From Candidatus Latescibacterota bacterium (GTDB taxonomy: Bacteria > Latescibacterota > UBA2968 > UBA8231): 64,000 bases of DNA. The notes under the pieces are model-generated. The model saw only the letters and a list, made by a program, of their open reading frames with translations. It ran no database searches and was not told where the DNA came from. The stretch covers positions 1 through 64,000 of the forward strand of contig JAJEGS010000034.1 in assembly GCA_022819745.1 (NCBI GenBank), read 5' to 3'. The translations under genes and the position numbers were made by a program. This document shows, piece by piece, positions 45,657 through 54,533 of the stretch; positions within the stretch are counted from its first letter, which is position 1; each line of letters opens with the position of its first letter.

Positions 45657-46676
45657 CTAAGGCCACTCTTCTATATCCCGCTGGGGAATCGGCAAGTTCG
45701 TGAGTAATTGGGTAATTTTCCAAGCCCCGGACCTGCGACTCAATCCCCAAAATACATATCGCTTCATGCTATGGATCGCCGAGCCTTTTTCATAGGAGAC
45801 AGAGACCGTCTCCTGCGTCACGGCCAAGGCCGTCAGCCCATTTTCACCTAGATTGGTGTAAATCACGCGCCGATCGATGGTATAGTTCGCATACGTCAAT
45901 CGCTTTTTCAGCCAAGCCTCAAATTCCTCGGCGTCGCTGAATGCGATGCGCCACTTAGTTCGGTCCATCAGATAGTAGGCGTCGTAGGCGACGAAGTCCT
46001 CATCAACGGCCGCCACTATGGCACCGATGTCTTTGTTTTGCCAAGCCTCGGCTTCCCGCTCCACTATGGCCGCGATGTCCGTCGCGCTCGCCGCGGGGGC
46101 AGGTGCTACAGCCGTGGTATCTGCGATATTTTGGAAGACGCTGACAGCGCGCCAGTGGTCATCGTCTTTGGTAAAGGTCCACAGGCGATACATGTCGAGG
46201 GACTGGCTATTACCGCTTTGCCGATTGATGACGAGACCAGAGTCCTGAGTAGCGACGATGGCTTTGTCGTTGCGGGCGAGAATAAACAACACCGTGCGGT
46301 TGAGATCGTAGCGCCGATGCTCAAAATCAGCGGCCAAGGCTCGAGCCAAGGCCGCTCGGTTTTCGCGGAGCACGGTCCACCCTCGTGGATCCGCCGAATG
46401 ATGCCCTTCATAGACGACGACGTGATCGGCATAGGCTTGGATGGCTACGTCTGCGTTCCCCCGACGATGGCCGGATTTTTCAGTGCTCAAAACCTGGCGG
46501 ATCAAGACCGTCTCGGGCGTTTCCGCAGCCCAGACTATACCCCCTAAAAAATTCAGTGCGACGAGGAATGCGATGAATTGGCTTTTTCTTACCGCCGTTC
46601 CGTTCTCGGCGGAGGCGGAGACAAAACGGGTGAGGACAGGGTTTGCAGCAGGATGAATCCGGGGGTATCGCTGCAT
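45657..46676 (-). CDS. Exported protein with two SnoaL/NTF2-like domains
   Basis: A 339-residue protein. A hydrophobic segment (SQFIAFLVALNFLGGIVWAAE) starting near residue 32 is a signal peptide with AxA-like end VWA, after a rather long N-terminal region. Two alpha+beta halves of the SnoaL/DUF4440 type follow: one from about 56 (IRQVLSTEKSG, VVVYEGHHS, WTFTKDDDHWRAVSVF) and one from about 195 (VEREAEAWQNKDIGAIVAAVDEDF). No catalytic residues can be assigned. It is expected in the periplasm or on the surface. The ATG at 46676 has GGGAG upstream. Confidence 0.72.
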   Translation of the reverse strand: MQRYPRIHPAANPVLTRFVSASAENGTAVRKSQFIAFLVALNFLGGIVWAAETPETVLIRQVLSTEKSGHRRGNADVAIQAYADHVVVYEGHHSADPRGWTVLRENRAALARALAADFEHRRYDLNRTVLFILARNDKAIVATQDSGLVINRQSGNSQSLDMYRLWTFTKDDDHWRAVSVFQNIADTTAVAPAPAASATDIAAIVEREAEAWQNKDIGAIVAAVDEDFVAYDAYYLMDRTKWRIAFSDAEEFEAWLKKRLTYANYTIDRRVIYTNLGENGLTALAVTQETVSVSYEKGSAIHSMKRYVFWGLSRRSGAWKITQLLTNLPIPQRDIEEWP

Positions 46677-46862
46677 GTGATCTCCCTTCGTTGCGCCTGA
46701 TGTCCGCGTAGATCAGGCAGAAAAGAGTACACAGCAGGAGATATTCCGAGAGAGGTGGGCTTGGCCCTTTTGGCGGACTAGGGGGCTCCCTTAAAGCACC
46801 TATTCCGCAATCAAAAAGAGCAGTACAACCATGTCAAGAATACTTTTCGATGCGACGAAAAT

Positions 46863-47852
46863 TTAGATAAATCTAGTCGTGATTTGCCCCACGAGCGCCT
46901 CGCCCCGCGCATAGCGGTCGAGGTTGTCCGCGGCCAGACGCGCTCGCTTGCGCGAGGTGCCGTCGGTCGAACCAGCGGTGTGGGGCATGGCAACCACATT
47001 GGGCAATTGGAAAACGGGGGCCGTAGCGTCGGGTGGCTCCTGAGCGAACACATCGAGCCCGGCCCCACTCAGGCGGCCTTCCACCAGAGCCTCGTACAGG
47101 GCGTCCTCATCGACAAGCGCCCCTCGCGCCACGTTGATCAAGCACGCGGTTTCCTTCATCAGGCCGATGCGCCGCGCGTCAATAGTGTGCCGAGTTTCCG
47201 GCGTCAGATGCAGGTGCAGCGACAGGTAATCGCTCTCGGCCACCACGCGGTCGACGTCCTCGGGGCCGCCGAGAAACTCGGGTTGAATCTCGGCGAGAAT
47301 TTCCTCTTCAATGGGGCGGATGTCGATGGCCAAGATCCGCAGGCCAAAGGGCTTGGCCCGGCGCGCCAAATCTTGCGCACTCGCGCCAAAACCAATCAGG
47401 CCGAGCGTCAGACCCTCCAGCTCGACGCCCGTAGGCACGTACATCTTGCCAGCGTCAAAGTTCCGCCGCGCCTCTCCGTAGCGGTGAGCGTGCATGAGGA
47501 TGAACATCATCGCACTCTGAGCCAACGCCACGCTGCTGAGCTGCCCAGGGCAATGGGCGAGCAACAGTCCAGTACTGAGAATCCCTTCGACATCGACGTG
47601 GTCGAGGCCGGTAGTCTGGACCTGGAGGAATTTGACGCCAGCGTCGGCCGCAGCGGTCAGCAACTCTGGGCTGATATTACCCCCCAAATCGACGATGGCT
47701 TCAATGCCCGCCATTTGCGGTGCGGCCGGCTGGGTACGGTCGAAGACGCGGAGATTGTGTCGGGCGCTTACGGCCTTGATCACGTCGGTCGTCCAAGGCG
47801 AGGCGATCGCAGCAACTGGGTGGGGCAGAAAAAGAACCTCAAGTCGGCGCAT
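46863..47852 (-). CDS. D-isomer-specific 2-hydroxyacid dehydrogenase
   Basis: A 329-residue dehydrogenase with NAD loop LGLIGFGASAQDLA and the catalytic triad Arg in NVARGALVDE, Glu in FAQEPPD and His in MPHTAGS. It reduces a 2-keto acid such as hydroxypyruvate or glyoxylate. It begins 2 bases after the HpcH aldolase stop in the same direction, so the aldolase product (a 2-keto acid or an aldehyde) is its likely substrate. A broken copy of its 3' end lies at 45279-45346. Confidence 0.9.
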   Translation of the reverse strand: MRRLEVLFLPHPVAAIASPWTTDVIKAVSARHNLRVFDRTQPAAPQMAGIEAIVDLGGNISPELLTAAADAGVKFLQVQTTGLDHVDVEGILSTGLLLAHCPGQLSSVALAQSAMMFILMHAHRYGEARRNFDAGKMYVPTGVELEGLTLGLIGFGASAQDLARRAKPFGLRILAIDIRPIEEEILAEIQPEFLGGPEDVDRVVAESDYLSLHLHLTPETRHTIDARRIGLMKETACLINVARGALVDEDALYEALVEGRLSGAGLDVFAQEPPDATAPVFQLPNVVAMPHTAGSTDGTSRKRARLAADNLDRYARGEALVGQITTRFI

Positions 47853-47854
47853 AC

Positions 47855-48631
47855 CTAGTACCCCAAGTCGGCGCGAACGCGCGCCATCTGTTGGCAGCCA
47901 GCCGCGAGAAACGGCTCGTCGCCGCCAGCGAGAATCAGCGAGAAGCCGTCGTCTATGGCGCGTTGGATTGACTGCGGGTCGCCAGCCGAGCGATAGACCC
48001 CAATGCCAGCGGGCTTACCAGCGCGACGAGCGGCTGCGGCCAGCTCGGCCTGAGCGTCTTGGAAGACGGACCCCTCGTAGTCAAAGGGCACCCCCAGCGA
48101 GATCGACAGATCAACCGGACCGATGACGAACGTATCGACGCCCTCGACGGCGAGGATTTCGTCGATATTGGTGACCGCCTCGGCCGTTTCAATCAGCGCG
48201 ATGAATATCACCAAGTCGTTTATCTCCGCGAAGTACTCGTCAGTGCGCAACCCATACTGGGCCGCCCGATGCGGTCCAAAACCGCGAATGCCAACCGGAG
48301 GATAGCGGCAGGCGCGAGCGCCTTCTGCAGCTTGGGCGGCAGTGTTGACGAACGGGGCGAGGATGCCCAGCGCGCCCATGTCGAGGTAGAGGCGGATCTG
48401 CTCCTCATCGATGCGCGGCAGGCGGACGATGGGCGTGGCCGGGGTATTGCCGATGGCCTGCAATTGCGCCTGGATGCCAGTGGGGGTCTGCGGCGCGTGT
48501 TCCGAGTCGATGATGAGAAAGTCAAAGCCCGAGTGGCCGCAGAGTTCGGCAATCGCCGGAGAGCCAAAGCGGAGTTGGGTACCAAAAGCGGGTTTGCCCG
48601 CGGCGAATTGGTCTTTGATGCGGTTGTGCAT
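47855..48631 (-). CDS. HpcH/HpaI-family class II aldolase
   Basis: A 258-residue HpcH/HpaI protein: FDFLIIDSEHAP at the start, then VRLPRIDEEQI. Metal ligands Glu and Asp lie in ALIETAEAV and FVIGPVDLSISLG, and GVYRSAGDP is near the end. The family cleaves 2-keto-3-deoxy or 4-hydroxy-2-oxo acids to pyruvate and an aldehyde. The ribosome site TAGGAGG lies at the edge of the repeat element at 48642-48821. The 2-hydroxyacid dehydrogenase follows 2 bases after the stop. Confidence 0.92.
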   Translation of the reverse strand: MHNRIKDQFAAGKPAFGTQLRFGSPAIAELCGHSGFDFLIIDSEHAPQTPTGIQAQLQAIGNTPATPIVRLPRIDEEQIRLYLDMGALGILAPFVNTAAQAAEGARACRYPPVGIRGFGPHRAAQYGLRTDEYFAEINDLVIFIALIETAEAVTNIDEILAVEGVDTFVIGPVDLSISLGVPFDYEGSVFQDAQAELAAAARRAGKPAGIGVYRSAGDPQSIQRAIDDGFSLILAGGDEPFLAAGCQQMARVRADLGY

Positions 48632-48641
48632 GTAGCCTCCT

Positions 48642-48821
48642 AACAGATGTTACGCAGCTATGGTCATCCGCGGTTTCCTACCGCCCTGCCCGGTGTCATT
48701 CCCGCGCAAACGGGAATCCAGTCTTGTACGCGATGCGGATTGGGAGCGACACCCTGTAGGGGGCGGTTTGCAAACCGCCCCCTACGTGCGCCGGCAGGAC
48801 AAACGCTGCGTAACGTCAGTT
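48642..48821 (-). mobile_element. Intergenic element, copy 2, with terminal inverted repeats (MITE-like)
   Basis: The ends AACAGATGTTACGCAGC (48642-48658) and GCTGCGTAACGTCAGTT (48805-48821) are 17-bp inverted repeats with two mismatches. CCT flanks both sides. Inside are a perfect 30-bp palindrome (48756-48785) and the ATTCCC-N8-GGGAAT hairpin (48698-48717). Apart from the terminal segment, the sequence matches 7576-7721 in the reverse direction. It fills the whole space between the stop at 48823 and the ribosome site of the aldolase, and has no coding capacity. Confidence 0.75.
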
Positions 48822-48822
48822 C

Positions 48823-50718
48823 CTAATTCCACGGCAGGTCATACGAGGGCTTATTGACGAAGCGCTCCATCCCCAAGTCGAGCCGAATCGCCGATCCAGG
48901 CTGGAGGCAGACGGTAAAGTGTCGGCCTTCCACTTCTACCGCATGGTCCTCTAGCTGCTCCTGCACGGTCTGCTGATATTGAGTGGCGTGCGAGTGTCCA
49001 GCGCCAGCTTCTTCAGCCGAGATGGACCGGCGCTGCTGATAGGCAACGCGGGTGAAACTGTGCTCGCCAAAGGCTCCGGCCTGTAACAAAACCTCGCGCT
49101 CTTCTGTCGGATGCAAATTGACCAAGTGCAGGACGGCCCGCTCGTCTGCCAGCGATTCCACCAAGGCAGCCACGTCTAGCGGCAAGCCTGGCCGGCGGCG
49201 TTGCGGGTCGAAGTAGCGCAGGCGGGCCATGAGCAGGCCGCCGTTGTACATGAAGAGCGGGGCACCCATCGTCAGTTGCACCAAGCCCTCGACAGTGATG
49301 GGATTGCGCACCTGCAGATACCAGTCGCCGTACGTAGCAGGATCTTGCTGGTCGTCGCGCATAAAGGCCAAGCGCTGATATACCTGCGCGTGGTTGTGCC
49401 GCAGGATGTCCACCGGGTAGTCCGGGTATTCGCCTCCGAGATACGCAGTCCAAGCCGCTTCGTGGCCGCCGCCGTGCTTGGAAAAGTGCGAGCTTACCTG
49501 CCGCCAATTGTCGCTGTCGTGGTTGCGCTGCTGTTGGAGCCGCGCCATGTCCTCCTGCTGCATGCTCATGCACCAGAGGTGCGTCGTGGGATGGGCCTGC
49601 ATGGGGCTGTACCCGTCCCAGCCTTTGTCGTGGTAGAAGTGCGGCGCGTACAGCGTCTGTCCCCTCATTTCCCCCTGCTGCATCAGCACGTCGATTTGCG
49701 AGCGCGGAAAGTCCATGTAGCGCAAGTCGCCGGAGAGCAAGGCCGCGTTTTCCGCGGCCGCAATGCAGGCGTCGCTCAAATGATGCCAGCCGTGCGGCCA
49801 CGTCCAGCCATAGTACCCGCCGTACCACTTGCCGTCGATGTATTCGCCGATCTGCCCCGAAAGGCCAACGTTGTCGGGCAGGATGCCGTTGTTTTGCCGG
49901 GTGCGCTCGATCCAAGCGTTGGTGTATTCCTCGACCCAAGCTCGGTACTTGTCGTCACCGCTGCACAGATAGGCGTTGGTCACCATGCTGGTGGCGGCGA
50001 GGTTGCAGGCCACGTCGCCGCGGCTCATGCGCTCGACGAGGGTTTGGCCCATCTTCTCTTCCATGCCCGGCTTTTGCAAATCCTCGACCGTCTCAATGCC
50101 GGGAATGTCGTGAAAGGGCAAGGGCCAAGGTTTCCACTGGGCGTAGCGATAGACCGTGTAGTGCTTGTCAAAATTGCGATGCGCCGGTCCCATGCTGCCG
50201 TTGTGGGCACAGCGGATGAGCTTTCTCTCCGCGTCGTAATTGGGAGCTTCGGGGTCTTCGTTGAGATAGAATCCCGCATAGCGCTTGGCGCGCTCGACGT
50301 TCTTTTCGGTCGGATCGGCGAGGCACAGCAAATAGAAAAACAAGTACCCCTCGCCTTGGTGCATCCAGTCGTACCCTTGCTCGTATTCTTTGACGACCAT
50401 GGGATGGCCGTGGCCGCTGTCATAGCGGGTGAACTGTTGGGTGATGCCCTCCCAAGTGCGATGGGAATATTCGAGCACGTGCTCGCCGCCGCCCATCAGA
50501 TAGAAAAGCGGCCAGTTGTGGAAGCTCTCGTACGCGTCGTCCAAACCATCGATGCTGCTAAAGTCCTCTGTGGGCGGCCACAGCACCGAGCCGTCCGGAC
50601 GCACGTAGCGCTCCATGAGCGGATGGACGGAGGCGTCCATCAGGTCGATTAGGCTGCGCTCGAGAACGGCCCATTGGGGCGGCTCGACAAACGGTATGTT
50701 CCCTTCAACTCTTACCAC
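48823..50718 (-). CDS. Large unknown protein, probable alpha/alpha-barrel glycan-active enzyme
   Basis: A 631-residue protein from GTG 50718 (GAGGAGGCTGAAGTG). No signal peptide is visible. Long helices alternate with aromatic-rich loops (NWPLFYLMGGGEH, QGYDWMHQGEGYLFFYLL, WYGGYYGWTWPHGWHHL), as in six-hairpin glycosidases and polysaccharide lyases. The last 150 residues look like a beta-sandwich (RAVLHLVNLHPTEEREVLL, VCLQPGSAIRLDLG). I cannot assign a family or catalytic residues. It lies between a GH36-like gene and an aldolase gene, consistent with sugar breakdown. Confidence 0.7.
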   Translation of the reverse strand: MVRVEGNIPFVEPPQWAVLERSLIDLMDASVHPLMERYVRPDGSVLWPPTEDFSSIDGLDDAYESFHNWPLFYLMGGGEHVLEYSHRTWEGITQQFTRYDSGHGHPMVVKEYEQGYDWMHQGEGYLFFYLLCLADPTEKNVERAKRYAGFYLNEDPEAPNYDAERKLIRCAHNGSMGPAHRNFDKHYTVYRYAQWKPWPLPFHDIPGIETVEDLQKPGMEEKMGQTLVERMSRGDVACNLAATSMVTNAYLCSGDDKYRAWVEEYTNAWIERTRQNNGILPDNVGLSGQIGEYIDGKWYGGYYGWTWPHGWHHLSDACIAAAENAALLSGDLRYMDFPRSQIDVLMQQGEMRGQTLYAPHFYHDKGWDGYSPMQAHPTTHLWCMSMQQEDMARLQQQRNHDSDNWRQVSSHFSKHGGGHEAAWTAYLGGEYPDYPVDILRHNHAQVYQRLAFMRDDQQDPATYGDWYLQVRNPITVEGLVQLTMGAPLFMYNGGLLMARLRYFDPQRRRPGLPLDVAALVESLADERAVLHLVNLHPTEEREVLLQAGAFGEHSFTRVAYQQRRSISAEEAGAGHSHATQYQQTVQEQLEDHAVEVEGRHFTVCLQPGSAIRLDLGMERFVNKPSYDLPWN

Positions 50719-50728
50719 TTCAGCCTCC

Positions 50729-50966
50729 TCATGTGTTGCGGACGAGGGCCTCTACCTGTGCGCGAAAGACCTCTATTTGCGTCGCGTATTCGTTTCTAAA
50801 GAGGAGAGTATCTCCCACTAAGACGGTTCATATGTTCCGCTAAATCTGAAATATGACCGTGTAATGTGCGTAATTCATCGACCGAGCTGACCATAGATCC
50901 AAACTCGGAACCATCGCTGTACAATTCAACGAGGCCGAGTAGTATAGATTGAGATATAAACGATGC
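50729..50966 (-). pseudogene. Short frameshifted gene or C-terminal relic upstream of the 631-residue gene
   Basis: In the 468-base gap 50719-51186, minus-strand frame 50966-50796 reads SQSILLGLVELYSDGSEF, then MVSSVDELRTLHGHISDL and AEHMNRLSGRYSPL. Removing one base near 50798 continues it as RNEYATQIEVFRAQVEAL and VRNT with a TGA at 50729-50731. No good start codon is visible before the internal ATG. Both parts look like real helical protein. I do not recognise the family. The other half of the gap (50967-51186) shows nothing I can support except the leader of the GH36 gene. Confidence 0.4.
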
Positions 50967-51186
50967 TTATACTATTGTTTCTAAAGCTGGGATGTTACCT
51001 AACAGGAGTGTTTTCTAGAGCGTAAATCGCAAACGAAGCCTAATCACGCACTACTCGCAAATGGGCTAGAGCTACGACGAAAGTAGGCGCTATCGCTCTG
51101 CAAATCAAGAACACGCCACCTGAGCCTGCTCCCACTCGGCTAGGCTTTCTGGCGATTGCCAAAAGAAATGCAAGATAGAGACCTCT

Positions 51187-53067
51187 ATGCGCTACGCCAC
51201 CCGCTTCAACGGCATCCCCTTGTCCGTCACCCTCACGGCGGACCCGGCGTTGGACGACCAGCAAATCGACGCCCCCGGCACCTATGCGGATGACCACTAC
51301 GAGTACTCCTGTACCGAAACGCCGCTCGGCCCCAAAAGTCTGCTGCTGAAATTGCAATTGCGCCGGGTGGATGGCAGCCCATTCAAAGTCACCGCGTTCA
51401 AGGTGGAAGCCGCAGTCCCCGGCCTAGATCTGCATCGCGTCTTCGTGCCCGTGCTACACGAAGCCATCGGCAAGCGCGACCTAATCAGTCTGCCTTGGGG
51501 CGTCGAGGAGCGCACCTTCACCTCTTGGTCCTTTCCCTTCGTCGCCGCGCTAAACCGCTTTGACCAGAACCGCTTCTGCATGGGCTTTATGGACCACGTC
51601 CATGCGGCGGATACCCGTCATAGCTGCTACGACGAAGACGCCAACATGTCCTTGCAACGCCTCTTCGATCCCGCCCCCCGCGAGACGAGCGTCTGGGAAG
51701 AGACGCTCTACCTGTCCTGCGAGGACCGCCCCATCTTCGACGAGGTGCGCGCCTTCTCGCGCGCCTACGACGAGCTGCACAAAGTCGCCTTGCCGTCAGC
51801 GCCACCCTCGGTGTGGGAGCCGGTCTGGTGCTCTTGGTACGGCATCAAAAACGATGTTGATGCCGACTATATCCGCTCTATGGTGCCCCTGCTCAAAGAA
51901 TGGGGCATTGGCAATATCATCGTCGATGCAGGCTGGTTCAAAAACGACGGCTTCGACCCCGACACCGGCCACTACATTCCCGACGCAAGCAAATTCCCCG
52001 ACCTCAAGGGTCTCGTCGAAGAGGTCCAGTCCGAGGGCTTGACCATCCTGCTGTGGTGCGCGCCGCTGTTCAATATCAGCGAGCTAGCCGACGAGCCCTT
52101 CATACAGAAGCACCGTTTCCAAGCCGCAGGCTCCGACGAAGCGAGCAACTTCCTCTGTCCCCGCTGCCCTGGGGTGCGCCAATACGCCTATCGCACGGTC
52201 AAACACCTGATGCAGACCTACGGCTGCAACGGCCTCAAGATCGATTTCATCGACCCGCTGCAAGACCGCGCCAGCCTGCCCTGCACCACCGACCACGAGC
52301 ACGATATCGCCGACTACGGCGAGGCCGTGTACGACTTGCTCCAAGGCATCTACCAGACCGCCACGCAAGTGCGCGCCGACGCCCTGCTCGAATACCGCAT
52401 GAACTACTCGACCCTCGCCACCCGGCCCTTTGCCACCAGCCACCGCGCCCAAGACGCACCCTTCGACCCCGACCACATCCGCCGCATGTGTACTCGGCTC
52501 AAAAGCTATATTCTCAACCCGGAAGCTGGCCGCTCAGGCAACGTGGCCGTGCATACGGACCCGGCCTATTGGCTACCCGAGGAAAGCCCCGCAAACGTCG
52601 CCCGCTTTATGGCCAGCCTCGTCACAAGTGCCGTGCCCATGCTCTCGATGGACTTGCGCGCTTTGCCCGCAGAGCACCAGCGCATCACCCGCGCCTGGCT
52701 CGCCTTTTACCGCCAGCACCGCGACTTGTTGCTCTTCGGTCGCCATCAGCTTCTCAGCGCCGATCCGCACCACTCGCTTTTTTCTCTGCATCTCGGCGAC
52801 GAAGCACTCTGGGGCGCTTTTACCCCCACCTTCCCCGGCGTACTCGCAGTGCCATCGGAGAATATCCGCCGCATGTGGATCCTCAACGGCGGTGCCCAAG
52901 AGCGCCTCTACACTCGTCTAGAAGGCGTCGAAGGCGAATGCCTCCAAGTCCAGGTTTACGACCGCTGCCTAGAAAAATCCGCCGCCTTCGAATTACCAGT
53001 GGAAGACGGGGCCGTTATCCTAGACCTCGCCGTGGAAATCGGCGGAGCCCTCGAACTACACAGGTAG
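51187..53067 (+). CDS. GH36-like alpha-galactosidase family glycosidase
   Basis: A 626-residue protein with an N-terminal beta-sandwich and a (beta/alpha)8 barrel of clan GH-D. The nucleophile is probably the Asp in GLKIDFIDP (the K-x-D motif). EPVWCSWYGIKNDVD, NIIVDAGWFKNDGFDPDTG and GLTILLWCAPLFN are typical of GH36/GH27 alpha-galactosidases. The acid/base Asp is less clear. No signal peptide is visible. It probably acts in the cytoplasm on an imported galactoside or related sugar. It is divergent from the 631-residue gene. Confidence 0.85.
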   Translation: MRYATRFNGIPLSVTLTADPALDDQQIDAPGTYADDHYEYSCTETPLGPKSLLLKLQLRRVDGSPFKVTAFKVEAAVPGLDLHRVFVPVLHEAIGKRDLISLPWGVEERTFTSWSFPFVAALNRFDQNRFCMGFMDHVHAADTRHSCYDEDANMSLQRLFDPAPRETSVWEETLYLSCEDRPIFDEVRAFSRAYDELHKVALPSAPPSVWEPVWCSWYGIKNDVDADYIRSMVPLLKEWGIGNIIVDAGWFKNDGFDPDTGHYIPDASKFPDLKGLVEEVQSEGLTILLWCAPLFNISELADEPFIQKHRFQAAGSDEASNFLCPRCPGVRQYAYRTVKHLMQTYGCNGLKIDFIDPLQDRASLPCTTDHEHDIADYGEAVYDLLQGIYQTATQVRADALLEYRMNYSTLATRPFATSHRAQDAPFDPDHIRRMCTRLKSYILNPEAGRSGNVAVHTDPAYWLPEESPANVARFMASLVTSAVPMLSMDLRALPAEHQRITRAWLAFYRQHRDLLLFGRHQLLSADPHHSLFSLHLGDEALWGAFTPTFPGVLAVPSENIRRMWILNGGAQERLYTRLEGVEGECLQVQVYDRCLEKSAAFELPVEDGAVILDLAVEIGGALELHR

Positions 53068-53235
53068 TGTGAATGTCTCTAATTCTAATTCTCTTGTCTT
53101 TGTCGGCGGCGATCCGAGTCGGAGCAACCGATTCGCCCACTGCTGTCGGCGTCTCTCCAGAAGTGCTGGATCCCCCTTGGCTGGGCGATCTGAGTAGCGA
53201 TTTTTAATTCCAATTCGCACCGACCGCTCTGTCTC

Positions 53236-53271
53236 TAATTACGCTATTGAGTAATTTTACTCAATAGCATA
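53236..53271. promoter_or_regulatory. 36-bp palindrome directly ahead of the ATPase-NACHT operon
   Basis: Arms 53236-53252 (ATTACGCTATTGAGTAA) and 53255-53271 are inverted with one mismatch around TT. The right end is 11 bases from the ATG of the DUF4143 ATPase, so no separate leader or conventional ribosome site fits between. It may be an operator or a structured start. The rest of 53068-53235 shows nothing supportable. Confidence 0.7.
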
Positions 53272-53282
53272 ATTTAATCTCT

Positions 53283-54533
53283 ATGGCACCCTTTCAACGT
53301 TCTCAAGTCGCCACACTCTGTCGCCGGCTTGCCGAGCCGCCCCGGCAGCTTATTGCCCTGTTCGGGCCGCGCCAAACCGGCAAGACCACCATCGTGCGCC
53401 AAGCATTGCGGCAGATTGACCTCGAAAACCGCTACTTGGCTGTTGACGAACCCGACTCTACCGAATTTCGCGTCCCATCCGCTGAGACAGAGGCGACCTT
53501 CCTTGCACCACAAGTGCGAGATGCGGAATGGCTGGTGCGCCACTGGGAAGAAGCCCGGCGAGAGGCGGAACAATTAGGGGGATTCGTGCTGGTGTTCGAC
53601 GAGATTCAGAAGGTTCCCCAGTGGTCGGAGATCATCAAGGGATTGTGGGACGCCGACCGCGCCAGAGATTGTCCCTTGTACGTGGTCATCCTCGGCTCGG
53701 CCCCGCTGCTCATGCAATCGGGATTGAGCGAGAGCCTCGCCGGCCGCTTTGAATCTATTCGCGTCGCGCACTGGTCATTCGACGAAATGTCCGCAGCCTT
53801 CGACTTCGACCTGCCTCGCTACCTCTACTTCGGCGGCTACCCAGGCGCGGTCCCATTCGTTCGGGACCCAGATCGGTGGCGCAATTATATCCTCGGCGCG
53901 CTCGTCGAGCCGAACATTGAGCGCGACCTCCTCGCCATGACCCGGGTGGACAAACCGGCGCTGCTGAAGCGGCTCTTTGAATTGGGAGCCGTCTATTCCG
54001 GGCAAATCCTGTCGTACACCAAGATGCTGGGACAGCTCCAAGACGCTGGGAATACGACCACTCTAGCGCGCTACCTCGATTTGCTCGCAAGCGCCGGATT
54101 GCTGGCTGGGGTGCCGAAATACGCTGGCCGAGTGCATCGGGTTCGCGCTTCAAGTCCCAAGCTCAATGTGCTCAACACGGCCCTGATGACCGCCGGTTCG
54201 GGGTATTCCTTCGGTGAGGCGCAGGCAGACCGCAGCTTCTGGGGGCGTATAGTCGAGAGCGCAGTCGGCGCGCACTTGTTCAATACCGCAACATCCGACG
54301 TCCGTCTTCACTATTGGCGAGACGGGTCGCACGAGGTGGATTTCGTCCTGCAACGGGGCGCTCGGATCATCGCCATCGAAGTGAAGAGCGGCGCGAACAG
54401 GATGCTCTTGGGAGGCATGGACGAGTTTGAAAGGTGCTTTAATCCCCACCGTTTGTTGCTCGTTGGGGAAGGTGGCATCCCGCTGAATGAGTTTCTCACA
54501 GTGCCGGCCCATTACTGGTTCGAGGAAGCATGA
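53283..54533 (+). CDS. AAA_14/DUF4143 ATPase
   Basis: A 416-residue protein with Walker A GPRQTGKTT (residues 28-36), Walker B LVFDEIQ (about 103-109) and sensor-like LGSAPLLM. A C-terminal DUF4143 region carries a nuclease-like site: HYWRDGSHEVDFVLQRG followed by IAIEVKSG. It starts at ATG 53283 right after a 36-bp palindrome. Its TGA overlaps the ATG of the NACHT gene (ATGA at 54530-54533), so the two are made together. DUF4143 ATPases are widespread and poorly understood. Coupling to a NACHT NTPase suggests a sensor or effector role. Confidence 0.88.
   Translation: MAPFQRSQVATLCRRLAEPPRQLIALFGPRQTGKTTIVRQALRQIDLENRYLAVDEPDSTEFRVPSAETEATFLAPQVRDAEWLVRHWEEARREAEQLGGFVLVFDEIQKVPQWSEIIKGLWDADRARDCPLYVVILGSAPLLMQSGLSESLAGRFESIRVAHWSFDEMSAAFDFDLPRYLYFGGYPGAVPFVRDPDRWRNYILGALVEPNIERDLLAMTRVDKPALLKRLFELGAVYSGQILSYTKMLGQLQDAGNTTTLARYLDLLASAGLLAGVPKYAGRVHRVRASSPKLNVLNTALMTAGSGYSFGEAQADRSFWGRIVESAVGAHLFNTATSDVRLHYWRDGSHEVDFVLQRGARIIAIEVKSGANRMLLGGMDEFERCFNPHRLLLVGEGGIPLNEFLTVPAHYWFEEA

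Noticed and set aside
49201..50652. A 483-codon open frame on the plus strand opposite the 631-residue gene
   Set aside because: It is the antisense of a better-supported gene. Such long frames arise from the high G+C third-position bias.
30941..51005. The 15-base word GATGTTACCTAACAG occurs at 30941-30955 and at 50991-51005, both in leader regions
   Set aside because: In 64 kb about two chance pairs of identical 15-mers are expected, and the flanks do not match, so a shared operator is not supported.
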